A stretch of 64,000 bases of DNA from NCBI RefSeq assembly GCF_012277295.1, contig NZ_CP051156.1, positions 806,001 to 870,000 on the forward strand, in the 5' to 3' direction. This DNA comes from Wolbachia endosymbiont of Ctenocephalides felis wCfeT (GTDB taxonomy: Bacteria > Pseudomonadota > Alphaproteobacteria > Rickettsiales > Anaplasmataceae). The translations under genes and the position numbers were made by a program. Each line of letters begins with the position of its first letter. Within the stretch, counting starts at the first letter, position 1. Of the stretch, positions 19,639 through 29,839 are shown piece by piece. The notes under the pieces were generated by a model. That model ran no database searches and was not told the origin of the DNA. It saw only the letters and a program-made list of their open reading frames with translations.

Positions 19639-21099
19639 GTATCCATTCAGGTGTATGGCTTAAGAAGCAATAGCCAGTAGGTTTTGAAAAGGATTTAACT
19701 TCTTTTGCCTCCAAGTCAAGTACAATGAAATTATCCTCTCAAGAAACATATTTCCCCGTTTCGATTGTGTAAAATATGAAACTTTTCGGTAAACAACGTA
19801 ATGCCGAATCTGTCGCTCAGCATAGTTGTTTGTCAGTGGAATATTTTCTGGATCGTCCAAAAATTTCCACATCATCAGATCCGATTTCATGATATTTTTT
19901 GCTACTCGAGACGCTCCAATTGCCTCGGGTAAATTTGATATATTCTTTAAGTAATATCTCGTTCGCTTGCGTAATTTTCTTGCTCTTCTTATGAACCTTA
20001 ATGTGTCTATTTCATCCTTTAACAGAGCTTTTTTCAATGCAAATAATTCAGTAGCAACATTCCTTAAATAATACCCCAAAACTTTCACTTCGCTATTCCA
20101 ACTATGAGACAACCTTTCAAAATCTCTTGCTAAATGTGCCCAACAGACCTGCCTTTTCTTGCTGGAAAAGTAGTTGTAAGCTGCATATCTGTCGGTCACT
20201 ACTAGGTTGTTATTCTTTCCAAATTTACTATTTTCCAGGACTTTCATCCCTCTTGACTCTGTCAATTTGATCACACTTCCTATTTTGCTCGCAAACATCC
20301 AGCACCAGCCCTGTTTACCTTTGTTGTAATGGCTAGTTTCATCGATATGTAAAATTTTGCTCTTGCTTACCTCTTCCTCAATTTGCTCATATGCTTCTTG
20401 GCATTTTTCTGCCACTCTAGCCTCGCTATTTGATACACTACCGACGCTGATATCCAGGTTGAAAATGTCCTTTATAATATTTGCCACTTCTTTTTTCGAA
20501 TTCTTGTAAAATCCACTTAATGCTGCAATTACTGACTTAACTCTTGGACCAAATGTGTCCGCAGTTACTCCTTCTTGTAGCTTGCTACTTTTTCTTTTTC
20601 CACATCTTTTGCAACGTCCATGCTCTAGTTGATATTCAACTACATACGGCTTGATTTCCGGCAAATCGACCTTTTGATGAGTATACGGATCTTTTGATAC
20701 CGCAATTTCTCCTCCGCACTCACACGTATTGGGCAGTTCTATTTTTACCATCTCATCTGCCTCCATTTTAGGGCGGTAACTGCCTTTATGTCCAACCTGT
20801 GCTCCTACTTTCCTGTCACTTTTTGGCTTATTTTCCCTCATCTTATATAATTCTTTGGAGCTTGGTATAGATGAATTTTTTGAACTTAAGCCAAGCCTTT
20901 CTTTTAACTCAGCGTTTTCGATCCTTAGCGCTTTATTTTCTGCTTTAAGCTCTTCTATTTTTGTTTCTAACTTTTCTATAGTCTGCTTAAACTTTCGCAA
21001 AATTCTAAAAGATCAACCATATTACCTCACAGCCACTCTAGTTTACCTTTTTAGCATTCCTTGTCTACTCTTTATTTTACCGCCCGGCTGAATGGATAC
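19639..21099 (-). mobile_element. IS66-D, full length
   Basis: 1461 bp. Left flank GTAAATAG and right flank AATATTCA do not match. The right flank is the reverse complement of the flank of IS66-A (TGAATATT), within pth. Confidence 0.94.
19660..21000 (-). CDS. IS66-family transposase (D)
   Basis: 446 aa, intact, SSKN and IAALS variants. Confidence 0.93.
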   Translation of the reverse strand: MRKFKQTIEKLETKIEELKAENKALRIENAELKERLGLSSKNSSIPSSKELYKMRENKPKSDRKVGAQVGHKGSYRPKMEADEMVKIELPNTCECGGEIAVSKDPYTHQKVDLPEIKPYVVEYQLEHGRCKRCGKRKSSKLQEGVTADTFGPRVKSVIAALSGFYKNSKKEVANIIKDIFNLDISVGSVSNSEARVAEKCQEAYEQIEEEVSKSKILHIDETSHYNKGKQGWCWMFASKIGSVIKLTESRGMKVLENSKFGKNNNLVVTDRYAAYNYFSSKKRQVCWAHLARDFERLSHSWNSEVKVLGYYLRNVATELFALKKALLKDEIDTLRFIRRARKLRKRTRYYLKNISNLPEAIGASRVAKNIMKSDLMMWKFLDDPENIPLTNNYAERQIRHYVVYRKVSYFTQSKRGNMFLERIISLYLTWRQKKLNPFQNLLAIAS

Positions 21100-21117
21100 A
21101 ATATTCAAATTAAGTGA
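21100..21117 (+). pseudogene. pth: Displaced 3' end of pth
   Basis: AATATTCAAATTAAGTGA reads N-I-Q-I-K-stop in the frame of pth, whose body at 4578-5122 ends KNIQ at the IS66-A junction. The first 8 bases are the target duplication shared with IS66-A. This is the original pth terminus, left beside tatA by recombination. Confidence 0.82.
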
Positions 21118-21146
21118 ATGGCACACACCTAAAGTGCGTGCCACGA
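21118..21146. terminator. Hairpin between the old pth 3' end and tatA
   Basis: GGCACACAC and GTGCGTGCC form an imperfect stem between convergent gene ends, followed on the positive strand by an A/T-rich tract. Probable shared terminator, weak. Confidence 0.4.
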
Positions 21147-21158
21147 GATATAAAAAAG

Positions 21159-21326
21159 CTAACGATCTGGTTCGTTAGAGGAGAGTTTATCTGAATCTTT
21201 AAGCTCTTGCTTGAGATTTTTAATACCCTTTCCCAAATCACGCATAACTTGCGGCATTTTACCTGCACCAAACAGAACTAATATTATTATTAAGACTAGA
21301 AACAATTGCCATGGTCCTAAACTCAT
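21159..21326 (-). CDS. tatA: Twin-arginine translocase subunit TatA
   Basis: 55 aa. Short N-terminal membrane helix ([20 protein letters not shown]) with the conserved F-G-x-G-K-x-P hinge, an amphipathic helix ([17 protein letters not shown]) and a polar tail. This is the standard TatA/E plan, which forms the pore for folded proteins. GGAGGTG sits 6 bases before the ATG. Other tat genes are not adjacent. It is shorter than 60 codons and easily missed. Confidence 0.92.
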   Translation of the reverse strand: MSLGPWQLFLVLIIILVLFGAGKMPQVMRDLGKGIKNLKQELKDSDKLSSNEPDR

Positions 21327-21434
21327 TTACACCTCCATAAAATAAATAAAATACTCATACTTGACTTGAATCAAGTAACATATATTATATCACTTTTATT
21401 TCATAAAAGATCAAGATTTTTGCTTACTGCTTTC

Positions 21435-22187
21435 TCAAAGTAAATTAAATTTGCTTAACTGTACAGTTGATGAAAGATCACTAAAAAATCTTGCTAGAGT
21501 ATCATCTTTGGGTTGATTATATATATCACTGGAAATTCCCGATTGAATAATTCGACCATCTCTCATCACATAAATAAAATCAGCAACTTCCAACGCCTCT
21601 TGTGGGTCATGAGTAACCATCAGCACAGGAATATTCTTTCTCCTAAAAAGAGATAATATATGCTGTCTTATCCGACGCTTTAGCAGTATATCTAAATTCG
21701 AGAATGGTTCATCTAGTAATACAACTTCAGGATTTTGTGCCATCACTCTTGCTATTGCAACTAATTGCTGCTGCCCACCTGATAGAACATTAGGGTACAT
21801 ATTCTCATATTTTTCTATATTTAGTAGCTGCAAAATGCTCAGCGCAATTTTATATTTTTCTGCTTTAGAAACATTTTTTACCGCAAATGTTATATTTTCT
21901 ACTACTGTTTTATGAGGAAACAGTGCAGAATGCTGAAAAATCAACCCTACATTCCTATCTTCTATAGCAATCGATGTCTTATTACCTGCAACTAATCTAT
22001 CATTTATAAAAATGGTTCCTGACTTTGGATTTTCTATGCCTGTAATTAACTTTAAAATCGTCGACTTACCACAACCAGAATGTCCTAATAAACAAACAAC
22101 ATTTCCTTTTTTAACTTCAATGTTTATGTTACTCAAGGCAAAATCGTCTTGATTATTATAAAAATAACTAATGTTGTTAACTAGCAT
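21435..22187 (-). CDS. ABC transporter ATP-binding protein, ferric-iron type
   Basis: 250 aa peripheral ATPase. Walker A GHSGCGKST, Q-loop LIFQHSALFPHKTV, signature LSGGQQQ, Walker B VVLLDEPFSNLD, switch His in VTHDPQEA. The sequence style fits the FbpC/PotA group (importers of ferric iron, polyamines or sulfate); iron is the usual assignment in Wolbachia. The permease and binding protein genes are not next to it. Confidence 0.86.
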   Translation of the reverse strand: MLVNNISYFYNNQDDFALSNINIEVKKGNVVCLLGHSGCGKSTILKLITGIENPKSGTIFINDRLVAGNKTSIAIEDRNVGLIFQHSALFPHKTVVENITFAVKNVSKAEKYKIALSILQLLNIEKYENMYPNVLSGGQQQLVAIARVMAQNPEVVLLDEPFSNLDILLKRRIRQHILSLFRRKNIPVLMVTHDPQEALEVADFIYVMRDGRIIQSGISSDIYNQPKDDTLARFFSDLSSTVQLSKFNLL

Positions 22188-22275
22188 TAATCTCTTAACT
22201 TAAACCATGTTATTTAGTATTATAATTAAGAAATGCAAAGTGTGCCATCATAAGTTTGGCAATACAGAAAAATAT

Positions 22276-22352
22276 GGGACTATAGCTCAGTAGGATAGAG
22301 CGTTGGATTCCTAATCCGAAGGCCGTGCGTTCGAATCGCACTAGTCCCACCA
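22276..22352 (+). tRNA. tRNA-Arg (anticodon CCT)
   Basis: Acceptor stem GGGACTA / TAGTCCC, D-arm TAGCTCAGTAGGATAGAGC, anticodon loop TTCCTAA (CCT reads AGG), T-arm GTGCGTTCGAATCGCAC, encoded CCA at 22350-22352. Confidence 0.95.
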
Positions 22353-22393
22353 TTCAAGAATTTGCATAGAAACAAATTTACCAATGAAGCTAC

Positions 22394-23853
22394 GTATCCA
22401 TTCAGGTGTATGGCTTAAGAAGCAATAGCCAGTAGTTTTGAAAAGGATTTAACTTCTTTTGCCTCCAAGTCAAGTACAATGAAATTATCCTCTCAAGAAA
22501 CATATTTCCCCGTTTCGATTGTGTAAAATATGAAACTTTTCGGTAAACAACGTAATGCCGAATCTGTCGCTCAGCATAGTTGTTTGTCAGTGGAATATTT
22601 TCTGGATCGTCCAAAAATTTCCACATCATCAGATCCGATTTCATGATATTTTTTGCTACTCGAGACGCTCCAATTGCCTCGGGTAAATTTGATATATTCT
22701 TTAAGTAATATCTCGTTCGCTTGCGTAATTTTCTTGCTCTTCTTATGAACCTTAATGTGTCTATTTCATCCTTTAACAGAGCTTTTTTCAATGCAAATAA
22801 TTCAGTAGCAACATTCCTTAAATAATACCCCAAAACTTTCACTTCGCTATTCCAACTATGAGACAACCTTTCAAAATCTCTTGCTAAATGTGCCCAACAG
22901 ACCTGCCTTTTCTTGCTGGAAAAGTAGTTGTAAGCTGCATATCTGTTGGTCACTACTAGGTTGTTATTCTTTCCAAATTTACTATTTTCCAGGACTTTCA
23001 TCCCTCTTGACTCTGTCAATTTGATCACACTTCCTATTTTGCTCGCAAACATCCAGCACCAGCCCTGTTTACCTTTGTTGTAATGGCTAGTTTCATCGAT
23101 ATGTAAAATTTTGCTCTTGCTTACCTCTTCCTCAATTTGCTCATATGCTTCTTGGCATTTTTCTGCCACTCTAGCCTCGCTATTTGATACACTACCGACG
23201 CTGATATCCAGGTTGAAAATGTCCTTTATAATATTTGCCACTTCTTTTTTCGAATTCTTGTAAAATCCACTTAATGCTGCAATTACTGACTTAACTCTTG
23301 GACCAAATGTGTCCGCAGTTACTCCTTCTTGTAGCTTGCTACTTTTTCTTTTTCCACATCTTTTGCAACGTCCATGCTCTAGTTGATATTCAACTACATA
23401 CGGCTTGATTTCCGGCAAATCGACCTTTTGATGAGTATACGGATCTTTTGATACCGCAATTTCTCCTCCGCACTCACACGTATTGGGCAGTTCTATTTTT
23501 ACCATCTCATCTGCCTCCATTTTAGGGCGGTAACTGCCTTTATGTCCAACCTGTGCTCCTACTTTCCTGTCACTTTTTGGCTTATTTTCCCTCATCTTAT
23601 ATAATTCTTTGGAGCTTGGTATAGATGAATTTTTTGAACTTAAGCCAAGCCTTTCTTTTAACTCAGCGTTTTCGATCCTTAGCGCTTTATTTTCTGCTTT
23701 AAGCTCTTCTATTTTTGTTTCTAACTTTTCTATAGTCTGCTTAAACTTTCGCAAAATTCTAAAAGATCAACCATATTACCTCACAGCCACTCTAGTCTAC
23801 CTTTTTAGCATTCCTTGTCTACTCTTTATTTTACCGCCCGGCTGAATGGATAC
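22394..23853 (-). mobile_element. IS66-E, full length
   Basis: 1460 bp, one base shorter than the norm because a G is missing near the transposase 3' end. Flanks GAAGCTAC and AATGCGTG do not match. It sits 41 bp after tRNA-Arg. Confidence 0.93.
22402..23754 (-). CDS. IS66-family transposase (E), frameshifted C-terminus
   Basis: 450 aa: a single-base deletion (CCAGTAGTTTTG for CCAGTAGGTTTTG) changes the last residues from LLAIAS to YWLLLLKPYT. The catalytic DDE residues are retained. It also has Asn for Asp in VVTNRYAAY, which replaces the second catalytic Asp, so this copy is probably inactive. Confidence 0.9.
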   Translation of the reverse strand: MRKFKQTIEKLETKIEELKAENKALRIENAELKERLGLSSKNSSIPSSKELYKMRENKPKSDRKVGAQVGHKGSYRPKMEADEMVKIELPNTCECGGEIAVSKDPYTHQKVDLPEIKPYVVEYQLEHGRCKRCGKRKSSKLQEGVTADTFGPRVKSVIAALSGFYKNSKKEVANIIKDIFNLDISVGSVSNSEARVAEKCQEAYEQIEEEVSKSKILHIDETSHYNKGKQGWCWMFASKIGSVIKLTESRGMKVLENSKFGKNNNLVVTNRYAAYNYFSSKKRQVCWAHLARDFERLSHSWNSEVKVLGYYLRNVATELFALKKALLKDEIDTLRFIRRARKLRKRTRYYLKNISNLPEAIGASRVAKNIMKSDLMMWKFLDDPENIPLTNNYAERQIRHYVVYRKVSYFTQSKRGNMFLERIISLYLTWRQKKLNPFQNYWLLLLKPYT

Positions 23854-24401
23854 AATGCGTGAATACCAACGTTTTGAGCATCACTCTCATGCTTGAACTC
23901 AATTTTAGCACTCTTATCTCCAAAGAATACATTCAGAACAACGTCATTACCAACAGTTTTATTAGCTGTGAATGTATTATGATCATGACCACGAAGGTCT
24001 ATGTGTAATCCATCATCTTGTTGAACAATTTCACCGCTTTTTAGTTCATTACCAATAATGTCAGAAATGAATTTGTTAACTGCGTTTACGTCTTTAATGT
24101 GTGCTTCAATTCTCTCATTCGTCTTCATTTGCTTCCATGAAGAAATAAATCTTGAAACAAGGTAACCAGTAATAGTAAGTAAAACTATAATCCCAACAGG
24201 ATTAGTAAATAGAGGGCTAGCAAATATGATAAAAGGTGCTAAAGATGTAGGTATAGTTGCACCTGCAGTAGCTGCTATTGCGATACCTGCTGCTAAGCAA
24301 CCACCAAGTATAAGAAAACCTTCCCCAGCAGTTTTTCCTATAGGTGCAGTATTTTTCCATTTCCATATGCTTGGTGCATTTATATTATTTTGACGTGGCA
24401 T
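23854..24401 (-). pseudogene. Hypothetical protein with two membrane segments, 3' end removed by IS66-E
   Basis: 183 native residues. Two hydrophobic segments in the first 90 residues (GEGFLILGGCLAAGIAIAAT, NPVGIIVLLTITGYLVSRFI), then a soluble domain (NKFISDIIGNELKSG, GLHIDLRGHDHNTFTAN). Native sequence ends at VGIHAL; the IS end adds YPFSRAVK. AAGGAGAG precedes the start. No family recognised. The missing 3' part is not in this window. Confidence 0.65.
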
Positions 24402-24546
24402 AATAAACTCTCCTTAATAAAAGGTTAATAAAAATTAAATATACCTTAATAATACATGTAAGTCAATACTTTCTTAAAATTATTCCTTAATAAATATATA
24501 TTTAAGTTTTCTTTCTAAATTATTGTCAGCTGTGTATAGTTAATGC

Positions 24547-25329
24547 ATGATGCACGGCTGGCTAAATCTTGATAAACCAATAGGAATTAGCTCTGCACAG
24601 GCAGTTACTAAAATTAAAAAAATCTTTGGCATAAAAAAAGCTGGCCACTTGGGAACGCTTGACCCTTTAGCCACAGGAGTGCTACCAATTGCTCTTGGCG
24701 AAACAACAAAAACCATACCATATTTATCTTGTGACTTGAAAGCATATGATTTTACGATAAAATGGGGAGAGCAACGAACTACCGATGATTTGGATGGCGA
24801 AGTTATTAAAACTAGCACCATTAAACCAAAGTATGATCAAATAAACCAAGCTATTAAAAATTTTATTGGCACGATTGCACAAACTCCTCCACAATTTTCG
24901 GCAGTAAAAATTCACGGAGCAAGATCATACAAATTAGCAAGAAGAGGGCAAAAAGTAAATATTGAGCCTCGTTTGGTGCGCATATATGAAATAAAATTAA
25001 TTTCCACAGATAATGAGAGTAATACTGCTGATTTTTCTATGGTATGCGGCAGTGGCGTGTATGTGCGATCAATTGCTCGAGATCTTGGCATTCTATTAAA
25101 TTGCTTTGGGCACATTACAAGATTAAGAAGGACTATGGTAGGTGATTTTAGAGAGAGTGAGTCAGTGAAGATTGAGCAATACGATACGATGTCATCTCAG
25201 TGTTTGACACAGAACTGTACGAATGTTGCATTTTTAGGCCAATTGTCCACGAAGGAGTGTAATCCTAGTGCCCAGACACTGGAATGGCTTTGTTGCATAG
25301 CTAAAGTAAAAAGAACTGGGAGTTACTGA
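24547..25329 (+). CDS. truB: tRNA pseudouridine-55 synthase, 3' end overwritten by repeat and IS5
   Basis: Makes pseudouridine 55 in the T-loop of tRNAs. GWLNLDKPIGISSAQAV and the catalytic motif GHLGTLDPLATGVLPI are conserved, as are FSAVKIHGARSYKLAR and CGSGVYVRSIARDLG. The native part probably extends to about residue 222 (IEQYDTMSS). From 25215 the frame runs through a copy of the interspersed repeat (NVAFLGQLSTKECNPSAQTL) and then into IS5 from 25286, where it ends. The catalytic domain is complete, so activity may be kept. ATG 24550 is an alternative start. Confidence 0.88.
   Translation: MMHGWLNLDKPIGISSAQAVTKIKKIFGIKKAGHLGTLDPLATGVLPIALGETTKTIPYLSCDLKAYDFTIKWGEQRTTDDLDGEVIKTSTIKPKYDQINQAIKNFIGTIAQTPPQFSAVKIHGARSYKLARRGQKVNIEPRLVRIYEIKLISTDNESNTADFSMVCGSGVYVRSIARDLGILLNCFGHITRLRRTMVGDFRESESVKIEQYDTMSSQCLTQNCTNVAFLGQLSTKECNPSAQTLEWLCCIAKVKRTGSY
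25215..25285. repeat. Half copy of the 220-bp inverted-repeat element, fused to truB
   Basis: CTGTACGAATGTTGCATTTT then TAGGCCAATTGTCCAC matches the left arm at 6775-6993. It is followed by the palindrome core ATCCTAGTG..CACTGGAAT, where IS5-N2 starts. The other half is not on the far side of the IS5. Confidence 0.6.
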
Positions 25330-26375
25330 CAAAATTCATTATAAACAGGCATTTAACCGACAAAGGAAAAATATGCCAGTCAAAATGAAAGTCAGTAACT
25401 GCTACGAATATAACAAATTTCTCCAAGAAAGAGGAAATATTTTTTATTACGTCAACGATGCCATAGAAAATTGGTACGAAAAAAGTCCCAAAATGGCCGG
25501 TAGCAACAATATTTATAGTGATAAAGTCGTAATTCTAATTCACATAATAACTTATTTGTTTAGAATAGGCCTAAGACAAACGGTGGGGTTTATAGCGGGA
25601 TACCTTGAGCAAATAGGAAAAAATTTGCAAGTTATCAGCTATTCCCAGGCTTCCAGAAGATTCAAAAAGCTTAACTTAAAAATTAATGATCGAAGACATG
25701 ATAAAAACAGTATGGAAAATATTGAGATCGCCATAGATAGCACTGGAATAAGCATCTACAATAATATTCCAGGCCATAGTAAGGCAAACGGTACAGATAG
25801 AAAGTACCGTGGCTATAAGCAAACAAGAAAATTGCATGTAATGCTGGAGATAGGTAGCAAAAAAGTCATAGCTGCAAAATACAGTAGTGGAGTTTATTCT
25901 GACCACTATGGAGCCTGTGATCTTATTGCAAGGGCTAATGCTAAATACAATATAAGCACACTATATGCAGACAGAGCATATAATCGAAAGAAGTTATACA
26001 AATTGTGCAATGAGCTTGGCATAAAGACAAAAATTCCTCTGCAAAACAATGCAGTGGAGCATCCAAAGCTGGATTATATGGCTGAGAGAAATTCTACAAT
26101 CAAGCTCATAAAGTCATATGGTGAAGATGGTATGAAGAAGTGGAAAAAAGAGATAAATTATGGGAAGAGATCTTATATAGAAAGTTTTTTCTCGCGACTG
26201 AAGCAAACATTTGGGTTTAGTTTTAGGAACAAATCTGAGATTAACCGTGAGAAAGAAATGCTACTCAAGTGTTATTTGCTGAACAAATTTACTGAAATAG
26301 GCATGGCTAAATTTGAGATAGCTTCATGAATTTATTATGCATTGCCTCCTATCCAAAGAGCGATGCAACAAAGCC
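25286..26375 (+). mobile_element. IS5-family element N2
   Basis: 1090 bp, both ends intact. Flanks CACTGGAAT and ATTTTAAGT differ, so unlike N1 and N3 it lacks a target duplication and probably took part in a rearrangement. Confidence 0.93.
25373..26329 (+). CDS. IS5-family transposase (N2)
   Basis: 318 aa, intact, identical in design to the copy at 2738. Confidence 0.93.
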   Translation: MPVKMKVSNCYEYNKFLQERGNIFYYVNDAIENWYEKSPKMAGSNNIYSDKVVILIHIITYLFRIGLRQTVGFIAGYLEQIGKNLQVISYSQASRRFKKLNLKINDRRHDKNSMENIEIAIDSTGISIYNNIPGHSKANGTDRKYRGYKQTRKLHVMLEIGSKKVIAAKYSSGVYSDHYGACDLIARANAKYNISTLYADRAYNRKKLYKLCNELGIKTKIPLQNNAVEHPKLDYMAERNSTIKLIKSYGEDGMKKWKKEINYGKRSYIESFFSRLKQTFGFSFRNKSEINREKEMLLKCYLLNKFTEIGMAKFEIAS

Positions 26376-26669
26376 ATTTTAAGTCAAGAAGAGACACTGA
26401 AGCATTGCAGAGAAAGTCTTTATTGAAAATTGTGCCAGGTGCTGAAAATACGAAAGAGGCAAAAATTGTCCTAGAAGTAGAGGGAGAAGAAGTGACTGTC
26501 GCAAAGTTTTTAGAAATTGGATATTTTTTCAAAGGTGATAATCTTTACATAAGAAACCACGTAACTGGTAGCAATACATTAATTCCAAAAGATTTTCACT
26601 TTCTCAAAGTAATTCAAACTGGCCTAAGTGAGTATAAACTAGCTTTTTGTAATCATTTGGGAAATTTAT
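26376..26669 (+). pseudogene. Internal gene fragment between IS5-N2 and IS66-F
   Basis: One open frame across the whole 294 bp (TEALQRKSLLKIVPGAENTK then EAKIVLEVEGEEVTVAKFLE and YFFKGDNLYIRNHVTGSN), cut by an IS at each side. It opens in frame from codons inside the IS5 end and closes with IHSAGR from IS66-F. No family recognised. Confidence 0.5.
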
Positions 26670-28130
26670 GTATCCATTCAGCCGGGCGGTAAAATAAAGA
26701 GTAGACAAGGAATGCTAAAAAGGTAAACTAGAGTGGCTGTGAGGTAATATGGTTGATCTTTTAGAATTTTGCGAAAGTTTAAGCAGACTATAGAAAAGTT
26801 AGAAACAAAAATAGAAGAGCTTAAAGCAGAAAATAAAGCGCTAAGGATCGAAAACGCTGAGTTAAAAGAAAGGCTTGGCTTAAATTCAAAAAATTCATCT
26901 ATACCAAGCTCCAAAGAATTATATAAGATGAGGGAAAATAAGCCAAAAAGTGACAGGAAAGTAGGAGCACAGGTTGGACATAAAGGCAGTTACCGCCCTA
27001 AAATGGAGGCAGATGAGATGGTAAAAATAGAACTGCCCAATACGTGTGAGTGCAGAGGAGAAATTGCGGTATCAAAAGATCCGTATACTCATCAAAAGGT
27101 CGATTTGCCGGAAATCAAGCCGTATGTAGTTGAATATCAACTACAGCATGGACATTGCAAAAGATGTGGAAAAAGAAAAAGTAGCAAGCTACAAGAAGGA
27201 GTAACTGCGGACACATTTGGTCCAAGAGTTAAGTCAGTAATTGCAGCATTAAGTGGATTTTACAAGAATTCGAAAAAAGAAGTGGCAAATATTATAAAGG
27301 ACATTTTCAACCTGGATATCAGCGTCGGTAGTGTATCAAATAGCGAGGCTAGAGTGGCAGAAAAATGCCAAGAAGCATATGAGCAAATTGAGGAAGAGGT
27401 AAGCAAGAGCAAAATTTTACATATCGATGAAACTAGCCATTACAACAAAGGTAAACAGGGCTGGTGCTGGATGTTTGCGAGCAAAATAGGAAGTGTGATC
27501 AAATTGACAGAGTCAAGAGGGATGAAAGTCCTGGAAAATAGTAAATTTGGAAAGAATAACAACCTAGTAGTGACCGACAGATATGCAGCTTACAACTACT
27601 TTTCCAGCAAGAAAAGGCAGGTCTGTTGGGCACATTTAGCAAGAGATTTTGAAAGGTTGTCTCATAGTTGGAATAGCGAAGTGAAAGTTTTGGGGTATTA
27701 TTTAAGGAATGTTGCTACTGAATTATTTGCATTGAAAAAAGCTCTGTTAAAGGATGAAATAGACACATTAAGGTTCATAAGAAGAGCAAGAAAATTACGC
27801 AAGCGAACGAGATATTACTTAAAGAATATATCAAATTTACCCGAGGCAATTGGAGCGTCTCGAGTAGCAAAAAATATCATGAAATCGGATCTGATGATGT
27901 GGAAATTTTTGGACGATCCAGAAAATATTCCACTGACAAACAACTATGCTGAGCGACAGATTCGGCATTACGTTGTTTACCGAAAAGTTTCATATTTTAC
28001 ACAATCGAAACGGGGAAATATGTTTCTTGAGAGGATAATTTCATTGTACTTGACTTGGAGGCAAAAGAAGTTAAATCCTTTTCAAAACCTACTGGCTATT
28101 GCTTCTTAAGCCATACACCTGAATGGATAC
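26670..28130 (+). mobile_element. IS66-F, full length
   Basis: 1461 bp. Flanks AAATTTAT and GCCCTGAA do not match. Confidence 0.94.
26769..28109 (+). CDS. IS66-family transposase (F)
   Basis: 446 aa, intact frame. Private changes include CECRGE for CECGGE in the zinc motif and LQHGHCKRCG for LEHGRCKRCG. NSKN and IAALS variants. Confidence 0.92.
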   Translation: MRKFKQTIEKLETKIEELKAENKALRIENAELKERLGLNSKNSSIPSSKELYKMRENKPKSDRKVGAQVGHKGSYRPKMEADEMVKIELPNTCECRGEIAVSKDPYTHQKVDLPEIKPYVVEYQLQHGHCKRCGKRKSSKLQEGVTADTFGPRVKSVIAALSGFYKNSKKEVANIIKDIFNLDISVGSVSNSEARVAEKCQEAYEQIEEEVSKSKILHIDETSHYNKGKQGWCWMFASKIGSVIKLTESRGMKVLENSKFGKNNNLVVTDRYAAYNYFSSKKRQVCWAHLARDFERLSHSWNSEVKVLGYYLRNVATELFALKKALLKDEIDTLRFIRRARKLRKRTRYYLKNISNLPEAIGASRVAKNIMKSDLMMWKFLDDPENIPLTNNYAERQIRHYVVYRKVSYFTQSKRGNMFLERIISLYLTWRQKKLNPFQNLLAIAS

Positions 28131-28162
28131 GCCCTGAAGGTCCTGACAATTTAAACAGAAGT

Positions 28163-29158
28163 TCAGTCGATCCTGTTTAGGTTGGCGTATAACAAATATT
28201 TCTTTGCTTGATCAGTTAAAACTCGCCCTCTTGATGTGCGCTTTACAAAATTAACTTTAATTAGATAAGGCTCCACTGTCTCTTCAATGTTGCCAACATC
28301 CTCTGACAGCGCAATAGATATAGTGTCAATTCCTACGGGACCTGAAGTGTTGAGTAAAAATTTTAGATAGTCCATGTCAAGTTTATTTAGCCCCATTTTA
28401 TCCACACCCAATTTGAGTAGTGCGGAGTCAGCAATTTCATAGGTAATCTCTTTTTTATTTTCCACTTCAACGAAATCTCTTATTCTTCTAAGTAACCTCA
28501 AAGCAATCCTCGGAGTACCGCGTGCGCGACAAGCAATTTCCTGTGCGGCGCTGTTTTCAATTCCAGTTGAAAGAACGCTTGCTCCCCTTTTTATAATATT
28601 TACCAATTCCTCAAAAGAATAGAATTCAAGGTGTAAAGGAATGCCAAAGCGATCCCTGAGCGGTGCAGAAAGCAATCCAAGTCTGGTTGTTGCGCCAATT
28701 AGCGTAAATGGTGGTAAATCTATCTTTAAAGTACGGGTAGAAGGCCCTTCGCCAACTAAGATATCTAAACAAAAGTCTTCCATTGCAGTGTATAAAACTT
28801 CTTCAATACTACGGTTCAATCTGTGAATCTCATCGATAAACAGCACGTCTTTTGCATTTAAAGTAGTTAGCACTGCAGCCAAATCGCCGGCTTTATTTAG
28901 TAATGGACCAGAAGTTGAACGAAAACTTACCCTCAATTCCTTAGCAACAATTTGTGCTAAAGTTGTTTTGCCAAGCCCTGGAGGGCCATAAAGCAAAACA
29001 TGATCTAGAGCCTCAGTTCTGGTTTGCGCAGCATTTATAAAGACTTTTAAGTTTTGTATTAAGTTTTTTTGTCCAACAAAATCATTAAGTTGCTCAGGTC
29101 TTATATTAATATTGCGTATATCTTCTGTAGATTCCCTACCGCATAATATTGACTTCAT
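28163..29158 (-). CDS. ruvB: Holliday junction helicase motor RuvB
   Basis: 331 aa AAA+ ATPase that drives branch migration with RuvA. Walker [10 protein letters not shown], Walker [11 protein letters not shown], sensor [18 protein letters not shown], and the winged-helix C-terminus ([28 protein letters not shown]). The start ATG overlaps the ruvA stop as ATGA, indicating coupled translation. Confidence 0.97.
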   Translation of the reverse strand: MKSILCGRESTEDIRNINIRPEQLNDFVGQKNLIQNLKVFINAAQTRTEALDHVLLYGPPGLGKTTLAQIVAKELRVSFRSTSGPLLNKAGDLAAVLTTLNAKDVLFIDEIHRLNRSIEEVLYTAMEDFCLDILVGEGPSTRTLKIDLPPFTLIGATTRLGLLSAPLRDRFGIPLHLEFYSFEELVNIIKRGASVLSTGIENSAAQEIACRARGTPRIALRLLRRIRDFVEVENKKEITYEIADSALLKLGVDKMGLNKLDMDYLKFLLNTSGPVGIDTISIALSEDVGNIEETVEPYLIKVNFVKRTSRGRVLTDQAKKYLLYANLNRID

Positions 29159-29733
29159 AGTGTTGAAAGCTCCTTAAGCGCTTCACGAATAATATCTTTA
29201 GTTTCCAGGTTCGGCGATTCATCTTGTATCTTTTTTATCGTGTCATAAGCTTTCATTTTTTCATATCCAAGATTAATCAGCGCTGAAACAGCATCTTCTT
29301 TTATTGGATGAAAATTATTATTCAACTCTAATTTACTCACTTTGCCGCGCAATTCAGTGATAATCCGATTTATGAGCTTTGGACCTAACCCGCTCATCTT
29401 GAGTGTGACTTTATCTTCGTTGATGATTGCTGAAAATAGCTGCTCTGGAGTTAATTTACTCAAAATTGACATTGCGGTTTTATAACTAACACCACTTATT
29501 TTAACGAGCAAACGTAAGCATGATTGCTCCTCCTTATTTATGAAACCATACAATTGAGTAACATTTTCCCTGCTATTTGCATAAGTTTCAATAAGTAGTT
29601 TGATCCTATTTTTGCTGGAACATACATTTAAAGTTTTAGTTGAAAGATAAACTATATAGCCAATATCATTCACATTTAGAATTATGTGATCACTGTGAAT
29701 TTCGTCAACTATACCACTAAGAGTTCCTATCAT
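29155..29733 (-). CDS. ruvA: Holliday junction DNA-binding protein RuvA
   Basis: 192 aa. OB-fold N-terminal domain ([28 protein letters not shown]), helix-hairpin-helix region ([33 protein letters not shown]) and the C-terminal RuvB-binding domain after residue 145. Start at ATG 29733 (MIGTL, the family norm) rather than an upstream TTG. Operon with ruvB; ruvC is not adjacent. Confidence 0.95.
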   Translation of the reverse strand: MIGTLSGIVDEIHSDHIILNVNDIGYIVYLSTKTLNVCSSKNRIKLLIETYANSRENVTQLYGFINKEEQSCLRLLVKISGVSYKTAMSILSKLTPEQLFSAIINEDKVTLKMSGLGPKLINRIITELRGKVSKLELNNNFHPIKEDAVSALINLGYEKMKAYDTIKKIQDESPNLETKDIIREALKELSTL

Positions 29734-29839
29734 TTTCAATGTTATGACTTGTTACAGTTTAAAAATTTCTTAATGCTAGTGTCAAAGTTATTTTTTCATT
29801 TATTAAGATTACCATAATTATTAATATGCAAGATTATTA

